Part shown: positions 1 to 7,414 of the stretch, in pieces
How the letters are laid out: each line of letters begins with the position of its first letter
Numbering within the stretch: position 1 is the stretch's first letter
Notes under the pieces: generated by a model
Databases searched by the model: none
Told to the model about the DNA's origin: nothing
Seen by the model: the letters and a program-made list of their open reading frames with translations, nothing else
Made by a program: the position numbers and the translations under genes
Source: Candidatus Stygibacter frigidus
Lineage (GTDB): Bacteria; Cloacimonadota; Cloacimonadia; Cloacimonadales; TCS61
NCBI GenBank assembly: GCA_030765325.1
Contig: JAVCCT010000136.1
Coordinates: 1 to 9,070 of the forward strand
Reading direction: 5' to 3'
Length of the DNA: 9,070 nucleotides

Positions 1-1890
1 GAAGAGGAAGTTGATTATTACCAGCAGCTTGTGGATAAAAGAAAAAGAGTAAAAACACTTCTTGAGCAAAATAAACTTTCAAATATAAGAGAAATTTTTG
101 AGCGTGATTTAGCTGAACTGGATGCGGTATTTGAATCTGATGACACAGAGCAAGCTACGAAAAAATTGTGGGAAATTAACCGAATATATAAGGGTGTTTC
201 TACCTTGGACATCAAAAATTATTTTCCCGAGAGATTATTACAGTTTTATGAAGCAAGGCTGGATGTTCAAGATGGACATTATGAAAAAGCCAGACGGGTA
301 TTAGAAAGAAATCTGACAAATAATATTGATCCTCAGCACCGGAATGAAATTGTCTTGCTTTTAGAAGAAATTTATTTTAATCTCAATATCTGGGAAGACT
401 ATCTCTCTGTTTATCCTGTCTATAAAGGTATAAATACAACGGAGCAACGCTGGTGGTTAGGTCAGGCTTTTTATAATACAGGCAGGTTAGAAGATGCCAG
501 CACGGTATTCAGGCGTCTTGCAAATGATGAAGTATATGGCTTGCGTTCACGTTGCATGTCAGTATTAATTACCTATCAGAATGGTAATATTAATCAGGCG
601 ATCACGGATTTTATCACTTTAAAATATCAAAATTCCCCCTCTACTCCATATTATAACTTCATCAATCTAAATCTGGCAAGGCTTTATGCCATCAGTGGAG
701 ATAATCAGAAAGCAATCAATCTTTATGATCAGTATGTGCAATTGCAAAAAGATGTACCTGATGATATCTTATATGAGATAGCTACGATGTATAAGAACTT
801 TGGTGAGTATACGCAGGCAATTAAGTATTATCAGCAGATCACAGAAAAGCCAGTCAAAAGTAAATATTATGTTACAGCAAAATATTTTACTGCAATCACA
901 GAACAGGATCGGGGAAATTATGAGAATGGGCGTGAAAATTTACGTGATATTATAAAAAAAAATGATAACCTGATGCTGGCTCTGAATAAAAAATATGCCC
1001 TTCTGGAAAATTATTCGTCATTACTGCATGATTTCATAGCTGAAACACTTAGTCCTGAAAGAAGAAGTCAGATTGACGCCCAGTTAAATGATCTTGAAAA
1101 TCAGTTTCAGGAAAATAGAGAAGAAATTGAAACCTACAGCGAAGGAATTGATAGTGAAAAACTTCTATACCTGAAGCAGTTAGAAAAAGAATATTTTTCT
1201 TATACTATCACTTTAGCTAAGTATGAAGCTTTTGTCCGTTATTCTCGAAATCCCATGTTGAAAAGGTTACCCGCAATTCAAAATTATCAGATGAGCAGAA
1301 CGGATTCCTCAGTTGTATATCTGCAAATGGTGGATTATGTAGAAAAGTTATCAAAAAAATCTGCGGAATCATATGACCTGGCTAAGTTTCTTGCTGAACA
1401 AAAGGTATATCTGGCATTTATCAGAGATATATGGTTTGATATCAAGGTTTTAGGGATTGATTACAATGCAGTAGAAATCACTAATGTAGCAGAAAAAGCA
1501 GACTCTCTGATCAGCAGAAATCTGGCGATTATCTCAGATCTGGAAACCACTGCCTTTAAATCTGATATTAGCAAGGAAGATAAAGACATTCTGGCAGAGA
1601 AAAGAAACCTGATCGAGGATAATAATAAAGAACTGGAGAAAAACGAACAAGAATTCATCGATGATTTTTCTAAGGACATAACCCCCCAGTTAGCGACAAA
1701 GGTTGATGATTTTGCTGCCTCACAGGATGAAATCCGAAATCACTATATTGACACGATAACCGCGATGGTGGAATCACTATCAGATGAAAATCAGATGTAT
1801 GAAAATACTCTACTGGATATTTTATTTCGTCAATCAAGACTTCTGGACGATGAGTATGTAGAATTCAGGAAACAAGTAACTAATGAATAA
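1..1890 (+). CDS. TPR and coiled-coil protein, 5'-partial
   Basis: The frame is open from the first base, giving 629 residues before TAA. A GTG at 31 could serve as a start, but no ribosome binding site sits at usable distance and the ten codons before it continue the same charged helical character, so the true start is probably upstream of the window. Numbering from the GTG, residues ~65-320 are helical TPR-like repeats; clear examples are WWLGQAFYNTGRLEDASTVF (141-160), FINLNLARLYAISGDNQKAI (210-229) and a further unit at 248-270. Residues ~341-390 and ~500-545 are Glu/Lys/Leu-rich and look like coiled coil. The C-terminal ~250 residues match no family I recognise. No membrane segment or signal is visible, but the N-terminus is missing. 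The gene overlaps the next one by 8 bases, implying coupled translation. Role inferred: protein-protein scaffold of an envelope complex. The coding call is firm; the function is open. Confidence 0.85.
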   Translation, partial: EEEVDYYQQLVDKRKRVKTLLEQNKLSNIREIFERDLAELDAVFESDDTEQATKKLWEINRIYKGVSTLDIKNYFPERLLQFYEARLDVQDGHYEKARRVLERNLTNNIDPQHRNEIVLLLEEIYFNLNIWEDYLSVYPVYKGINTTEQRWWLGQAFYNTGRLEDASTVFRRLANDEVYGLRSRCMSVLITYQNGNINQAITDFITLKYQNSPSTPYYNFINLNLARLYAISGDNQKAINLYDQYVQLQKDVPDDILYEIATMYKNFGEYTQAIKYYQQITEKPVKSKYYVTAKYFTAITEQDRGNYENGRENLRDIIKKNDNLMLALNKKYALLENYSSLLHDFIAETLSPERRSQIDAQLNDLENQFQENREEIETYSEGIDSEKLLYLKQLEKEYFSYTITLAKYEAFVRYSRNPMLKRLPAIQNYQMSRTDSSVVYLQMVDYVEKLSKKSAESYDLAKFLAEQKVYLAFIRDIWFDIKVLGIDYNAVEITNVAEKADSLISRNLAIISDLETTAFKSDISKEDKDILAEKRNLIEDNNKELEKNEQEFIDDFSKDITPQLATKVDDFAASQDEIRNHYIDTITAMVESLSDENQMYENTLLDILFRQSRLLDDEYVEFRKQVTNE

Positions 1891-4800
1891 ATATATTAAA
1901 ATCATTCTGCTTTTGATATTGCTTATATCAGAGACTTTGACAGCCCAGGATATTGAATCTCAGATCAATCTCCAATACAATAATAAAATAGAATACAAGC
2001 GGGAAGTTTATAATCGCATTCAACAAATGATAAGTGAAAATCCTGCTGTTAATGAGCTTGATAAATTATATTTCAACCTGGCTGAGCTAAGTACGGAGAT
2101 TGACCGTAATAATCCCCAGAAGATTGTCTCTTATTATAAGCAGGTAATCCAATACAATCGCGAATTTAATTACAAAGATGTTGTTCTCTATAATATTGGA
2201 TATTACAGCTATCAAGCTGCGGTTCTCCAGAATGGTCAAATCAGACAGAGGCTGGAGCAGAATTACCAGATAATTCCTGATTCCCTGCTCTATAACGAAA
2301 TAACTTTCAAGGAACCCATTAAATACTATAAACGGTTGCTGGAAGAGCATCCCTCATCTTCATATTATACTGAAACCGCCTGGAGACTGGCAGAAATTTA
2401 TAATTCCATCGGTGAAGATTCCAGGAGCAGAATAGCATCCCTGCGTGCTGTTGATTATTATGATCTCGCTTTGAAGCAGAAAAATTCTCCCTTTTATTTC
2501 CCTGCTCTGGCTGGTAAAGCCTGGACATTGTTCTCCCTTCAGGAAGTGGATGATGCCACTGAAATAGAATTCACTCTGCTTAATCAGCTTGATAGTATTC
2601 CTGATCTCAAAAACAAAGATGCCTTAGCCCAGGAAGCAATCAAAAACTTAGGCTGGTCTTTTTCTCGTGATAAAGATCTGAATTTTGAACAGAGTAGTAT
2701 CACGGCTGCCAGACTGGAACTAAGGCTCGCTGGTTTAGCTAATAAGCTCAATCAGGAACGGGTTATGATTGCCGTAGCAGATCAGCTTTTAGCAAATGAT
2801 AAGCCTCAAGCTGCCATTAGTTTATATGAAACTTTTCAGGTGCTGTTTCCTCTTTCTGCAATTGCACCGGTAGCTGCTGTTGCCAAAATCGATATCTATC
2901 GTAAATATCCAGACATCTTTGGCGGAATAGAAAGCAGTACGCAAAAAATTAGTGATATTCGCGAGGAGATCAAGCGCACCTTTAATCCTCAATCTGCCTG
3001 GTTTAAAGAAAATAAATCCAGTAACATCCTTTCGTCCATTAATGTAATCCGCAGTGCTATTGAATTCGATGAACCTTTAAAATATAATGATTTTATAAAT
3101 TCACCAGAAAAGAATAATTATTTGAAATATAGGCGACTGGTAAGCGATTTTTCCGGTTATGAGGGCTTTGATAATCCCCAGTATCAGCAAAAACTTCAAC
3201 AGTACCGTCGAAATCTGGTTTACATGAGTCAAAAGCTCGCTCAAACTACTAATGACCCAGATGATTATTACTATGCTCTGCGAGATTTGAGGGAATATAA
3301 TGAGTTTTATCCCGGGCATGACGAAAAAATTGATTTTGAGAAAAATATATTTTTTTGTTATGAAAAACTCTATGACATCAGCCAGGTAGATTCTCTTTCT
3401 TTATCAAAATCTGATCTGGGTAATATGGATTCTTTATATGTAATTGCTTCTCAGCAATATGAAGATATATTACGCAATGATGAAGCTTGGGAAACACATC
3501 AAAATGAACTTGCTCGGGTAATATTTAAACGGGCAGAATTTCTTTTCCAGCAGGATAGGTTCATAGAAGCATCTCAGGATTACCTTAAAGTAACTGAATT
3601 GCAGGCTGATAATGAATTGATTTCCGATTCTTTTAGAAGATCAGCAGAAATTGCTCTGCAAGACCGGGATTATGTTTCCGCTGAAAGCTATCTACGTAGT
3701 GCCGTGCAGTTTACCACCGGATACAGCCAGTCTGATGTGTATAAAAATATTGTTTTTGTGATAAATCAAAAAGCAGAAAACCTGCTTCTGCAAAAAAAAT
3801 ATTACCAGGCTGCTGATGAATTTATGAGACTCTCTCTGGAACTGGAAGTAATATATCCCCAGCAAAGTTTTGCATTTATTAATCGGGCAATAGATATATA
3901 TGAAGATTTAGGAAATGACGAAAAGGTCAATGAATTGCTTACTATAATCTCTGAGCGGGAAAATATGAACCAGACAGCAGCAGTATATGCCAATACCTGG
4001 CAGGAAGCTGATAAACTGGAAGACTATCAGCGTTCGATAGCTCTTAAAGAGGATTTCATATCTCATTTTCCGGGGTCTAATGAGGCTTTCAGGGTTAAAT
4101 TGCAGATAATAGATATTTATGAAAATAAATTAAATGATAAACAGCAAGCCGCTGAATTATACCTGCAGCTTCATGATGATTACAAGTCATATGATCTGGG
4201 AAGAGAAAGACCCGAAAGCATCTATCTGAATGCTCTCAGGATTTATCAAGATCTGGGCGACAATGAAAAATGCGCCCAACTTACAGAAAATTTTACCCAA
4301 AGCTATCCGGATTATTCGCTTATTGATCTTAATCTTACATATAGCGATACTGATAATTTCCGTACTAATATCAGAAAACTGAAAAAGCTCAAGGATAATA
4401 TTAATTCATTCTTCCAGAAACAGGAATATGAATCTGCAAGAGATGGTATTGAGGAATTTCGCCAGATTGCCACTGCGCTCAACGTGGATTCACTTAGAAT
4501 TGATCTATCAGAAGATAATCTGCTCTTTGATAAATATCTCGCTTATGCTGATTATTATAAAAATTATAAACAGGAGATCAGCAATATCGAAAATGTCTTC
4601 CTGCTCCAAAGCCCTCAGAAGATAATACCCATTTCTGCTGACACGCGCTGGCAAGAAAATCTGGTTGCGGGGGATAACATGATCGGAAATCTATTGCAGC
4701 AATGCGACGATTACCGTAATAATATTATGGCACTTCTGTTACAGGGCACTGAATATCAGCTTGATACTCCCCATTATACACATGCAATATGGGCTGTTGC

Positions 4801-4915
4801 TGCTGCCTATGATCATGCTTATGAAGCAGTCGATCAGCAGATAAGGAATTTTGTGGTCAAATCCAGCCAGCTTAACCGTCCTGAATTGGAAGATAATAAT
4901 TATCTGAAAAGCTAG
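1883..4915 (+). CDS. Large exported TPR protein, probably the N-terminal two thirds of a split gene
   Basis: 1010 residues ending at TAG. The start ATG overlaps the previous gene by 8 bases; a weak AGGA lies 12 bases upstream, so expression may depend on coupling. Residues 1-21 form a Sec signal peptide: MNKYIK, then a hydrophobic core IILLLILLI, with likely cleavage after TLTA (A21/Q22), so the product should be periplasmic or outer-membrane associated. The cysteine usual in a lipobox is absent. The mature part is almost wholly helical with degenerate TPR-like units, for example at ~143-176, 300-340, 545-570, 585-610, 632-675 and 735-765, several with the 'yP' turn typical of TPRs with YfiO/CpoB-like spacing. 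The C-terminal stretch (~960-1010) reads as unfinished helix and continues in the same frame after the stop, in the next entry. I know no precise family. Likely role: periplasmic scaffold. Coding is certain; whether this is the full protein is doubtful. Confidence 0.85.
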   Translation: MNKYIKIILLLILLISETLTAQDIESQINLQYNNKIEYKREVYNRIQQMISENPAVNELDKLYFNLAELSTEIDRNNPQKIVSYYKQVIQYNREFNYKDVVLYNIGYYSYQAAVLQNGQIRQRLEQNYQIIPDSLLYNEITFKEPIKYYKRLLEEHPSSSYYTETAWRLAEIYNSIGEDSRSRIASLRAVDYYDLALKQKNSPFYFPALAGKAWTLFSLQEVDDATEIEFTLLNQLDSIPDLKNKDALAQEAIKNLGWSFSRDKDLNFEQSSITAARLELRLAGLANKLNQERVMIAVADQLLANDKPQAAISLYETFQVLFPLSAIAPVAAVAKIDIYRKYPDIFGGIESSTQKISDIREEIKRTFNPQSAWFKENKSSNILSSINVIRSAIEFDEPLKYNDFINSPEKNNYLKYRRLVSDFSGYEGFDNPQYQQKLQQYRRNLVYMSQKLAQTTNDPDDYYYALRDLREYNEFYPGHDEKIDFEKNIFFCYEKLYDISQVDSLSLSKSDLGNMDSLYVIASQQYEDILRNDEAWETHQNELARVIFKRAEFLFQQDRFIEASQDYLKVTELQADNELISDSFRRSAEIALQDRDYVSAESYLRSAVQFTTGYSQSDVYKNIVFVINQKAENLLLQKKYYQAADEFMRLSLELEVIYPQQSFAFINRAIDIYEDLGNDEKVNELLTIISERENMNQTAAVYANTWQEADKLEDYQRSIALKEDFISHFPGSNEAFRVKLQIIDIYENKLNDKQQAAELYLQLHDDYKSYDLGRERPESIYLNALRIYQDLGDNEKCAQLTENFTQSYPDYSLIDLNLTYSDTDNFRTNIRKLKKLKDNINSFFQKQEYESARDGIEEFRQIATALNVDSLRIDLSEDNLLFDKYLAYADYYKNYKQEISNIENVFLLQSPQKIIPISADTRWQENLVAGDNMIGNLLQQCDDYRNNIMALLLQGTEYQLDTPHYTHAIWAVAAAYDHAYEAVDQQIRNFVVKSSQLNRPELEDNNYLKS
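4913..4915 (+). other. In-frame TAG splitting one long TPR reading frame
   Basis: The reading frames 1883-4915 and 4928-6382 are in the same phase, and this TAG is the only stop in 1500 codons from the ATG at 1883 to the TAA at 6380-6382. Translated across, the junction reads NNYLKS-stop-LKRRVIAEGKDY, a smooth continuation of charged helix. One base change would restore a sense codon, for example CAG, AAG or TAT. It is the only TAG stop in the window; the other complete genes end in TAA or TGA. It could be a nonsense mutation, a consensus error, a leaky stop or a recoded codon; the sequence alone does not decide. Confidence 0.85.
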
Positions 4916-4927
4916 CTCAAAAGACGC

Positions 4928-6382
4928 GTGATCGCTGAAGGAAAGGATTATTCTTTTGAATTCCAACTCGCTGCTGCCAGATTCTATCAAAATCTGTTAT
5001 ATCAGTTCTATGATAATTCCAGCTATACTGATCTTTGGACACGAAAAACCCTCAATCGCCTTACTGAATGGGGTATTAGGGATGCCAGCGGTGCTATCGT
5101 TATGCTGGATGAAAATCTGCTGATAGCAGAAGATTCCTATGCCAATGAAGAAGTTGAAAAGGAATACAACCAGATATACAGTGAATATCAAAATCGGGAT
5201 TACAACTCTGCACAAGTGAAATTCATGAAATTTATCTCATCATATCCTGGTCATACTCTTTCCTATGATGCCCTTTATTATGCTGCCGAATGCTATTACA
5301 ATATGGGACAATTGAGCAAAGCGATGGAAATGTTTGCTAAAGTCATAGATTTTGACCGTGATAAGACCCCAGATGCTCTTTTGAGACTGGGTCACTGCTA
5401 CAATGCTCTCGGTAAAAAGCAGGAAGCTTATGAATACTGGAACAGGCTGATTGATGAATATCCTGATAACTATCTCACTGACGTTATCAAACTCACTTTC
5501 ACAAATATACGCAAACAGGAAGAACAGGCATTTGCAGCAGCCAGTGTGCCGGCAGATAAAGAACAAAAGGTTACTCTTAAATACCGTAATTATATTCAGA
5601 AATATAAGCAGGGTGATTATAGATCAGCGCGAAAGGGTTTTGCCTCTATTATTAAAAAGTACCCTGAACATCCCCTGGCTTATGATGCCTTATTCATGCA
5701 GGCAGAATCTTATTTCCAGGAAGGGAAATTCCAGGATGCTGCTGATACTTATCATGCAGTGCTAGCCCTTGATGGTAATAAAACAGTTAATTCTCTATAT
5801 AAGCTTGGTCAAAGTGCTGAAAAACAGGGGAATATTCCTCAGCGCGATCAATACTGGCAGCAGATAATAGATGAATATCCGGACCATTATCTGGCTGGTG
5901 TAGTTGCCGGAGGAGATGCTGAGATCAAAGCTCAAAGAGTAATAACCAGACCCGTTAAAACCCAGCCACGCAAGATTCCCACTACCCCAGTTACTACTGA
6001 TCCTGGTCAATACCAATACAAAAAAGCTCTGATGGATTTCAGATATAATAAATATACTGAAGCAATAACAGGATTTAAAGATTTTGTGGATAAAAATCCT
6101 GACCACAGACTTGCTTTCAATGCCCGATTCCTGATGGCAGAATCATATCAGAACCTTGGTAAATATCAGAAATCACTCACTCTTTACCAACAGATATTAC
6201 CTTCTTCTGGTGCCAGGAGATCAGAAAATCTTATTCATATTGCTCAGAATTACATTGCCCTGGATCAAACAGAAAATGCTGTGAATATTCTTAATGAGAT
6301 CAAAATCATCTATGCCGGCACATTTGCAGCAGCTCAGGCAAATAAGCTGCTTAACAAGATTTTAGGAGCTGATAATGAATAA
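4928..6382 (+). CDS. Triple CpoB/YbgF-like TPR protein, probable C-terminal part of the split gene
   Basis: 484 residues from a GTG at 4928, ending in TAA. This start is poor: there is no Shine-Dalgarno sequence before it and no signal peptide follows it, unlike the exported proteins on either side. The next ATG (5102) also lacks a ribosome site. Residues 1-78 are helical and continue the upstream protein. Then come three similar modules at ~80-190, ~219-335 and ~362-480, each with a Tyr-rich first helix, 'G/K-Y/D-Y..A...F..fi..yP.H.la.dA' and a second TPR pair, the pattern of the C-terminal domain of CpoB (YbgF), the periplasmic partner of Tol-Pal. Modules 1 and 2 share IDEYPDxYL at the same place. 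A Pro/Thr-rich linker (~341-360) precedes module 3. By context the product belongs with the upstream protein in the periplasm; on its own it would lack an export signal. The module similarity is seen directly; the Tol-like role is inference. Confidence 0.7.
   Translation: MIAEGKDYSFEFQLAAARFYQNLLYQFYDNSSYTDLWTRKTLNRLTEWGIRDASGAIVMLDENLLIAEDSYANEEVEKEYNQIYSEYQNRDYNSAQVKFMKFISSYPGHTLSYDALYYAAECYYNMGQLSKAMEMFAKVIDFDRDKTPDALLRLGHCYNALGKKQEAYEYWNRLIDEYPDNYLTDVIKLTFTNIRKQEEQAFAAASVPADKEQKVTLKYRNYIQKYKQGDYRSARKGFASIIKKYPEHPLAYDALFMQAESYFQEGKFQDAADTYHAVLALDGNKTVNSLYKLGQSAEKQGNIPQRDQYWQQIIDEYPDHYLAGVVAGGDAEIKAQRVITRPVKTQPRKIPTTPVTTDPGQYQYKKALMDFRYNKYTEAITGFKDFVDKNPDHRLAFNARFLMAESYQNLGKYQKSLTLYQQILPSSGARRSENLIHIAQNYIALDQTENAVNILNEIKIIYAGTFAAAQANKLLNKILGADNE
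5165..5497 (+). repeat. CpoB-like TPR module 1
   Basis: Protein-level repeat, residues ~80-190 of the 4928-6382 frame. It contains YPGHTLSYDALYYAAECYY and ends with LIDEYPDNYL. It lies 139 residues before the matching positions of module 2. Confidence 0.75.
5582..5932 (+). repeat. CpoB-like TPR module 2
   Basis: Protein-level repeat, residues ~219-335 of the 4928-6382 frame. It contains YPEHPLAYDALFMQAESYF and ends with IIDEYPDHYL. It aligns with module 1 without gaps from the YP.H motif to the DEYPD motif, both 139 residues apart. This is the clearest pair of the three. Confidence 0.75.
6011..6367 (+). repeat. CpoB-like TPR module 3 (diverged)
   Basis: Protein-level repeat, residues ~362-480 of the 4928-6382 frame. 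It starts with YKKALMDFRYNKYTEAITGF and contains NPDHRLAFNARFLMAESYQ, offset 145 residues from module 2. Its second half lacks the DEYPD motif of modules 1 and 2, so it is the most diverged copy or has a capping role. Confidence 0.65.
6364..6368 (+). promoter_or_regulatory. Ribosome binding site for the 92-residue exported protein
   Basis: AGGAG six bases before the ATG at 6375, lying inside the last codons of the preceding gene. It supports the ATG and shows that this small reading frame is meant to be translated. Confidence 0.75.
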
Positions 6383-6653
6383 AAAACTGCAACTAATCTT
6401 AATACTGTTCATTTTAGTAATTGCTTTTGCACTTATTGCTCAAAATACCATTGAGGTAATCCCTGCTAAACCTCCAAGCATTACTCAGGATTCCATAAAA
6501 CCGCTCCTTCCACGTGATATCAATCGACCAGGTCATCATTTCTGCATTCCCAGAAGACGAACTGTGATCTCACTGGATAGATATCAGGAAAATATTGACC
6601 TTGATCAAAAACTGAAAACTTCCAATGAAATGCTCTACCGGGAGGCAAAATGA
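6375..6653 (+). CDS. Small exported protein of unknown function
   Basis: 92 residues, ATG to TGA, with a good ribosome site. The start overlaps the previous gene by 8 bases and the stop overlaps the next start by 4 (ATGA), so it is embedded in the operon. Residues 1-22 are a signal peptide or signal anchor: MNKK, then a hydrophobic run from L5 to I21 with possible cleavage at A22/Q23. The remaining ~70 residues are Pro- and Arg-rich in the middle (NRPGHHFCIPRRR, ~50-62) with one cysteine, then acidic/polar. There is no lipobox and no family I recognise. The short mature length and location suggest an accessory part of the neighbouring envelope proteins. That it is a real gene rests on the signal peptide, ribosome site and tight packing; the function is unknown. 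Confidence 0.75.
   Translation: MNKKLQLILILFILVIAFALIAQNTIEVIPAKPPSITQDSIKPLLPRDINRPGHHFCIPRRRTVISLDRYQENIDLDQKLKTSNEMLYREAK
6640..6645 (+). promoter_or_regulatory. Ribosome binding site for the TonB/AgmX-like protein
   Basis: GGGAGG four bases before the ATG at 6650, inside the end of the 92-residue gene. Together with the ATGA overlap it fixes the start and implies coupled translation. Confidence 0.75.
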
Positions 6654-7414
6654 GAAAGATATTCTTCGCTTTTTTCATCCTATATTTTGCCCTGCTGACT
6701 GCATCGCTCTCTGATTATCAATCTGAATTTGGCTTCCCCATGGATAAACCACGTCATGGTAGATATCATTTCCAGAGAGAATTGCTCTCCATTGAGCAGG
6801 ACCCTCAGATAATGACATATCAGCCAGTAACTAAAGAGCAAATGGCATTGGGCGTTCCTGCTCCAGAAACCTCTACTGAGCTGGATAATTTCTCACTTTC
6901 AGATACTACTCTTGTGCTCAATACTGCTGCTTTAAATGACCTTGATCTGTTCTCTAACCTCAAAATGGATACTTCCATCGGTGATGATAGAATGATCACA
7001 TCTCTGGAAGATAATATGCAGTACAAGCCTGCCCAGCCAGCGGATTATAATCTCTATATCCAAATGCCGATACCTGATTTGATCCCAAAACAGCAAAACC
7101 AGATTGAGTTCATCCCTGTTACGAGCCGTTCTCAGCAGGAACTGCAAAGCATTGATACCCAAATTCAATCTCTTTTTTACCAGATCGATAATATTTATAA
7201 TAATGAAAATATGGTCATTCCGCAATATGGTTCAATAGATTTCAATATTACTATTGATTCTCAGGGTATTATTGAAGTTAATTACAAAATAACTGCCGGA
7301 AATTTCTCTCGGGGATTCATCACAACATCTATTGATACCATCAAGCGTTGGCAGATCACATCTCCAGTTAAAATTCAATACTCTCTTTCCCGGAACTATC
7401 TGCAAAGACCTTAA
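6650..7414 (+). CDS. Exported protein with a TonB/AgmX-like C-terminal domain
   Basis: 254 residues, ATG to TAA. Residues 1-21 (MRK, then a hydrophobic FFAFFILYFALLTA core) are a signal peptide or an uncleaved anchor. Residues ~22-185 are polar, low in predicted structure and without a recognisable domain; they are not the Pro/Lys-rich spacer of classic TonB. Residues ~190-247 fit the TonB C-terminal / AgmX-PglI C-terminal pattern: YGSIDFNITIDSQGIIEVNY (193-212), then a helix with IDTIKRWQI (228-236) and a final strand KIQYSLSRNY (241-250). Known families show G-x-(hydrophobic strand)-I-D-x-x-G-x-V, then a helix ending near K/R-W-x-F/I. Such proteins usually carry force from an ExbB/ExbD-type motor to the outer membrane; no motor is visible here. 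The gene sits between the small exported protein and priA, sharing one base with priA. The domain call is made by eye and needs a profile comparison. Confidence 0.7.
   Translation: MRKIFFAFFILYFALLTASLSDYQSEFGFPMDKPRHGRYHFQRELLSIEQDPQIMTYQPVTKEQMALGVPAPETSTELDNFSLSDTTLVLNTAALNDLDLFSNLKMDTSIGDDRMITSLEDNMQYKPAQPADYNLYIQMPIPDLIPKQQNQIEFIPVTSRSQQELQSIDTQIQSLFYQIDNIYNNENMVIPQYGSIDFNITIDSQGIIEVNYKITAGNFSRGFITTSIDTIKRWQITSPVKIQYSLSRNYLQRP

Noticed and set aside
31..33. GTG at 31 as the real start of the first gene
   Set aside because: The frame is open to base 1, the nearest purine-rich stretch (4-10) is too far from the GTG, and the upstream codons keep the same helical charged composition. The gene more likely begins before the window.
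954..962. Run of nine A (also eight A at 3792-3799 and at 7962-7969) as a frameshift or slippage site
   Set aside because: The reading frame continues on both sides with protein of the same character, so no frameshift is needed. Runs of this length are ordinary in AT-rich Lys-coding sequence.
4928..4930. GTG at 4928 as a true independent start
   Set aside because: No Shine-Dalgarno sequence precedes it, no signal peptide follows, and the codons before it back to the TAG encode a smooth continuation of the upstream protein. It is retained only as the formal boundary of the open frame.
4913..4957. Programmed readthrough or pyrrolysine insertion at the TAG
   Set aside because: The base after the stop is C, but the context TAG-CTC is not a recognised readthrough motif. 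The only hairpin seen downstream (4942-4957) is six AT-rich pairs including one G-T, too weak to count as a recoding signal. No tRNA or Pyl gene is in the window. The idea stays possible but unsupported.
5240..5566. Antisense open frame of 108 codons, and similar antisense frames at 5795-6106 and 8335-8700
   Set aside because: They lie opposite strongly supported coding sequence (TPR modules and PriA helicase motifs), have no ribosome sites that stand out, and encode proteins with no recognisable domains.
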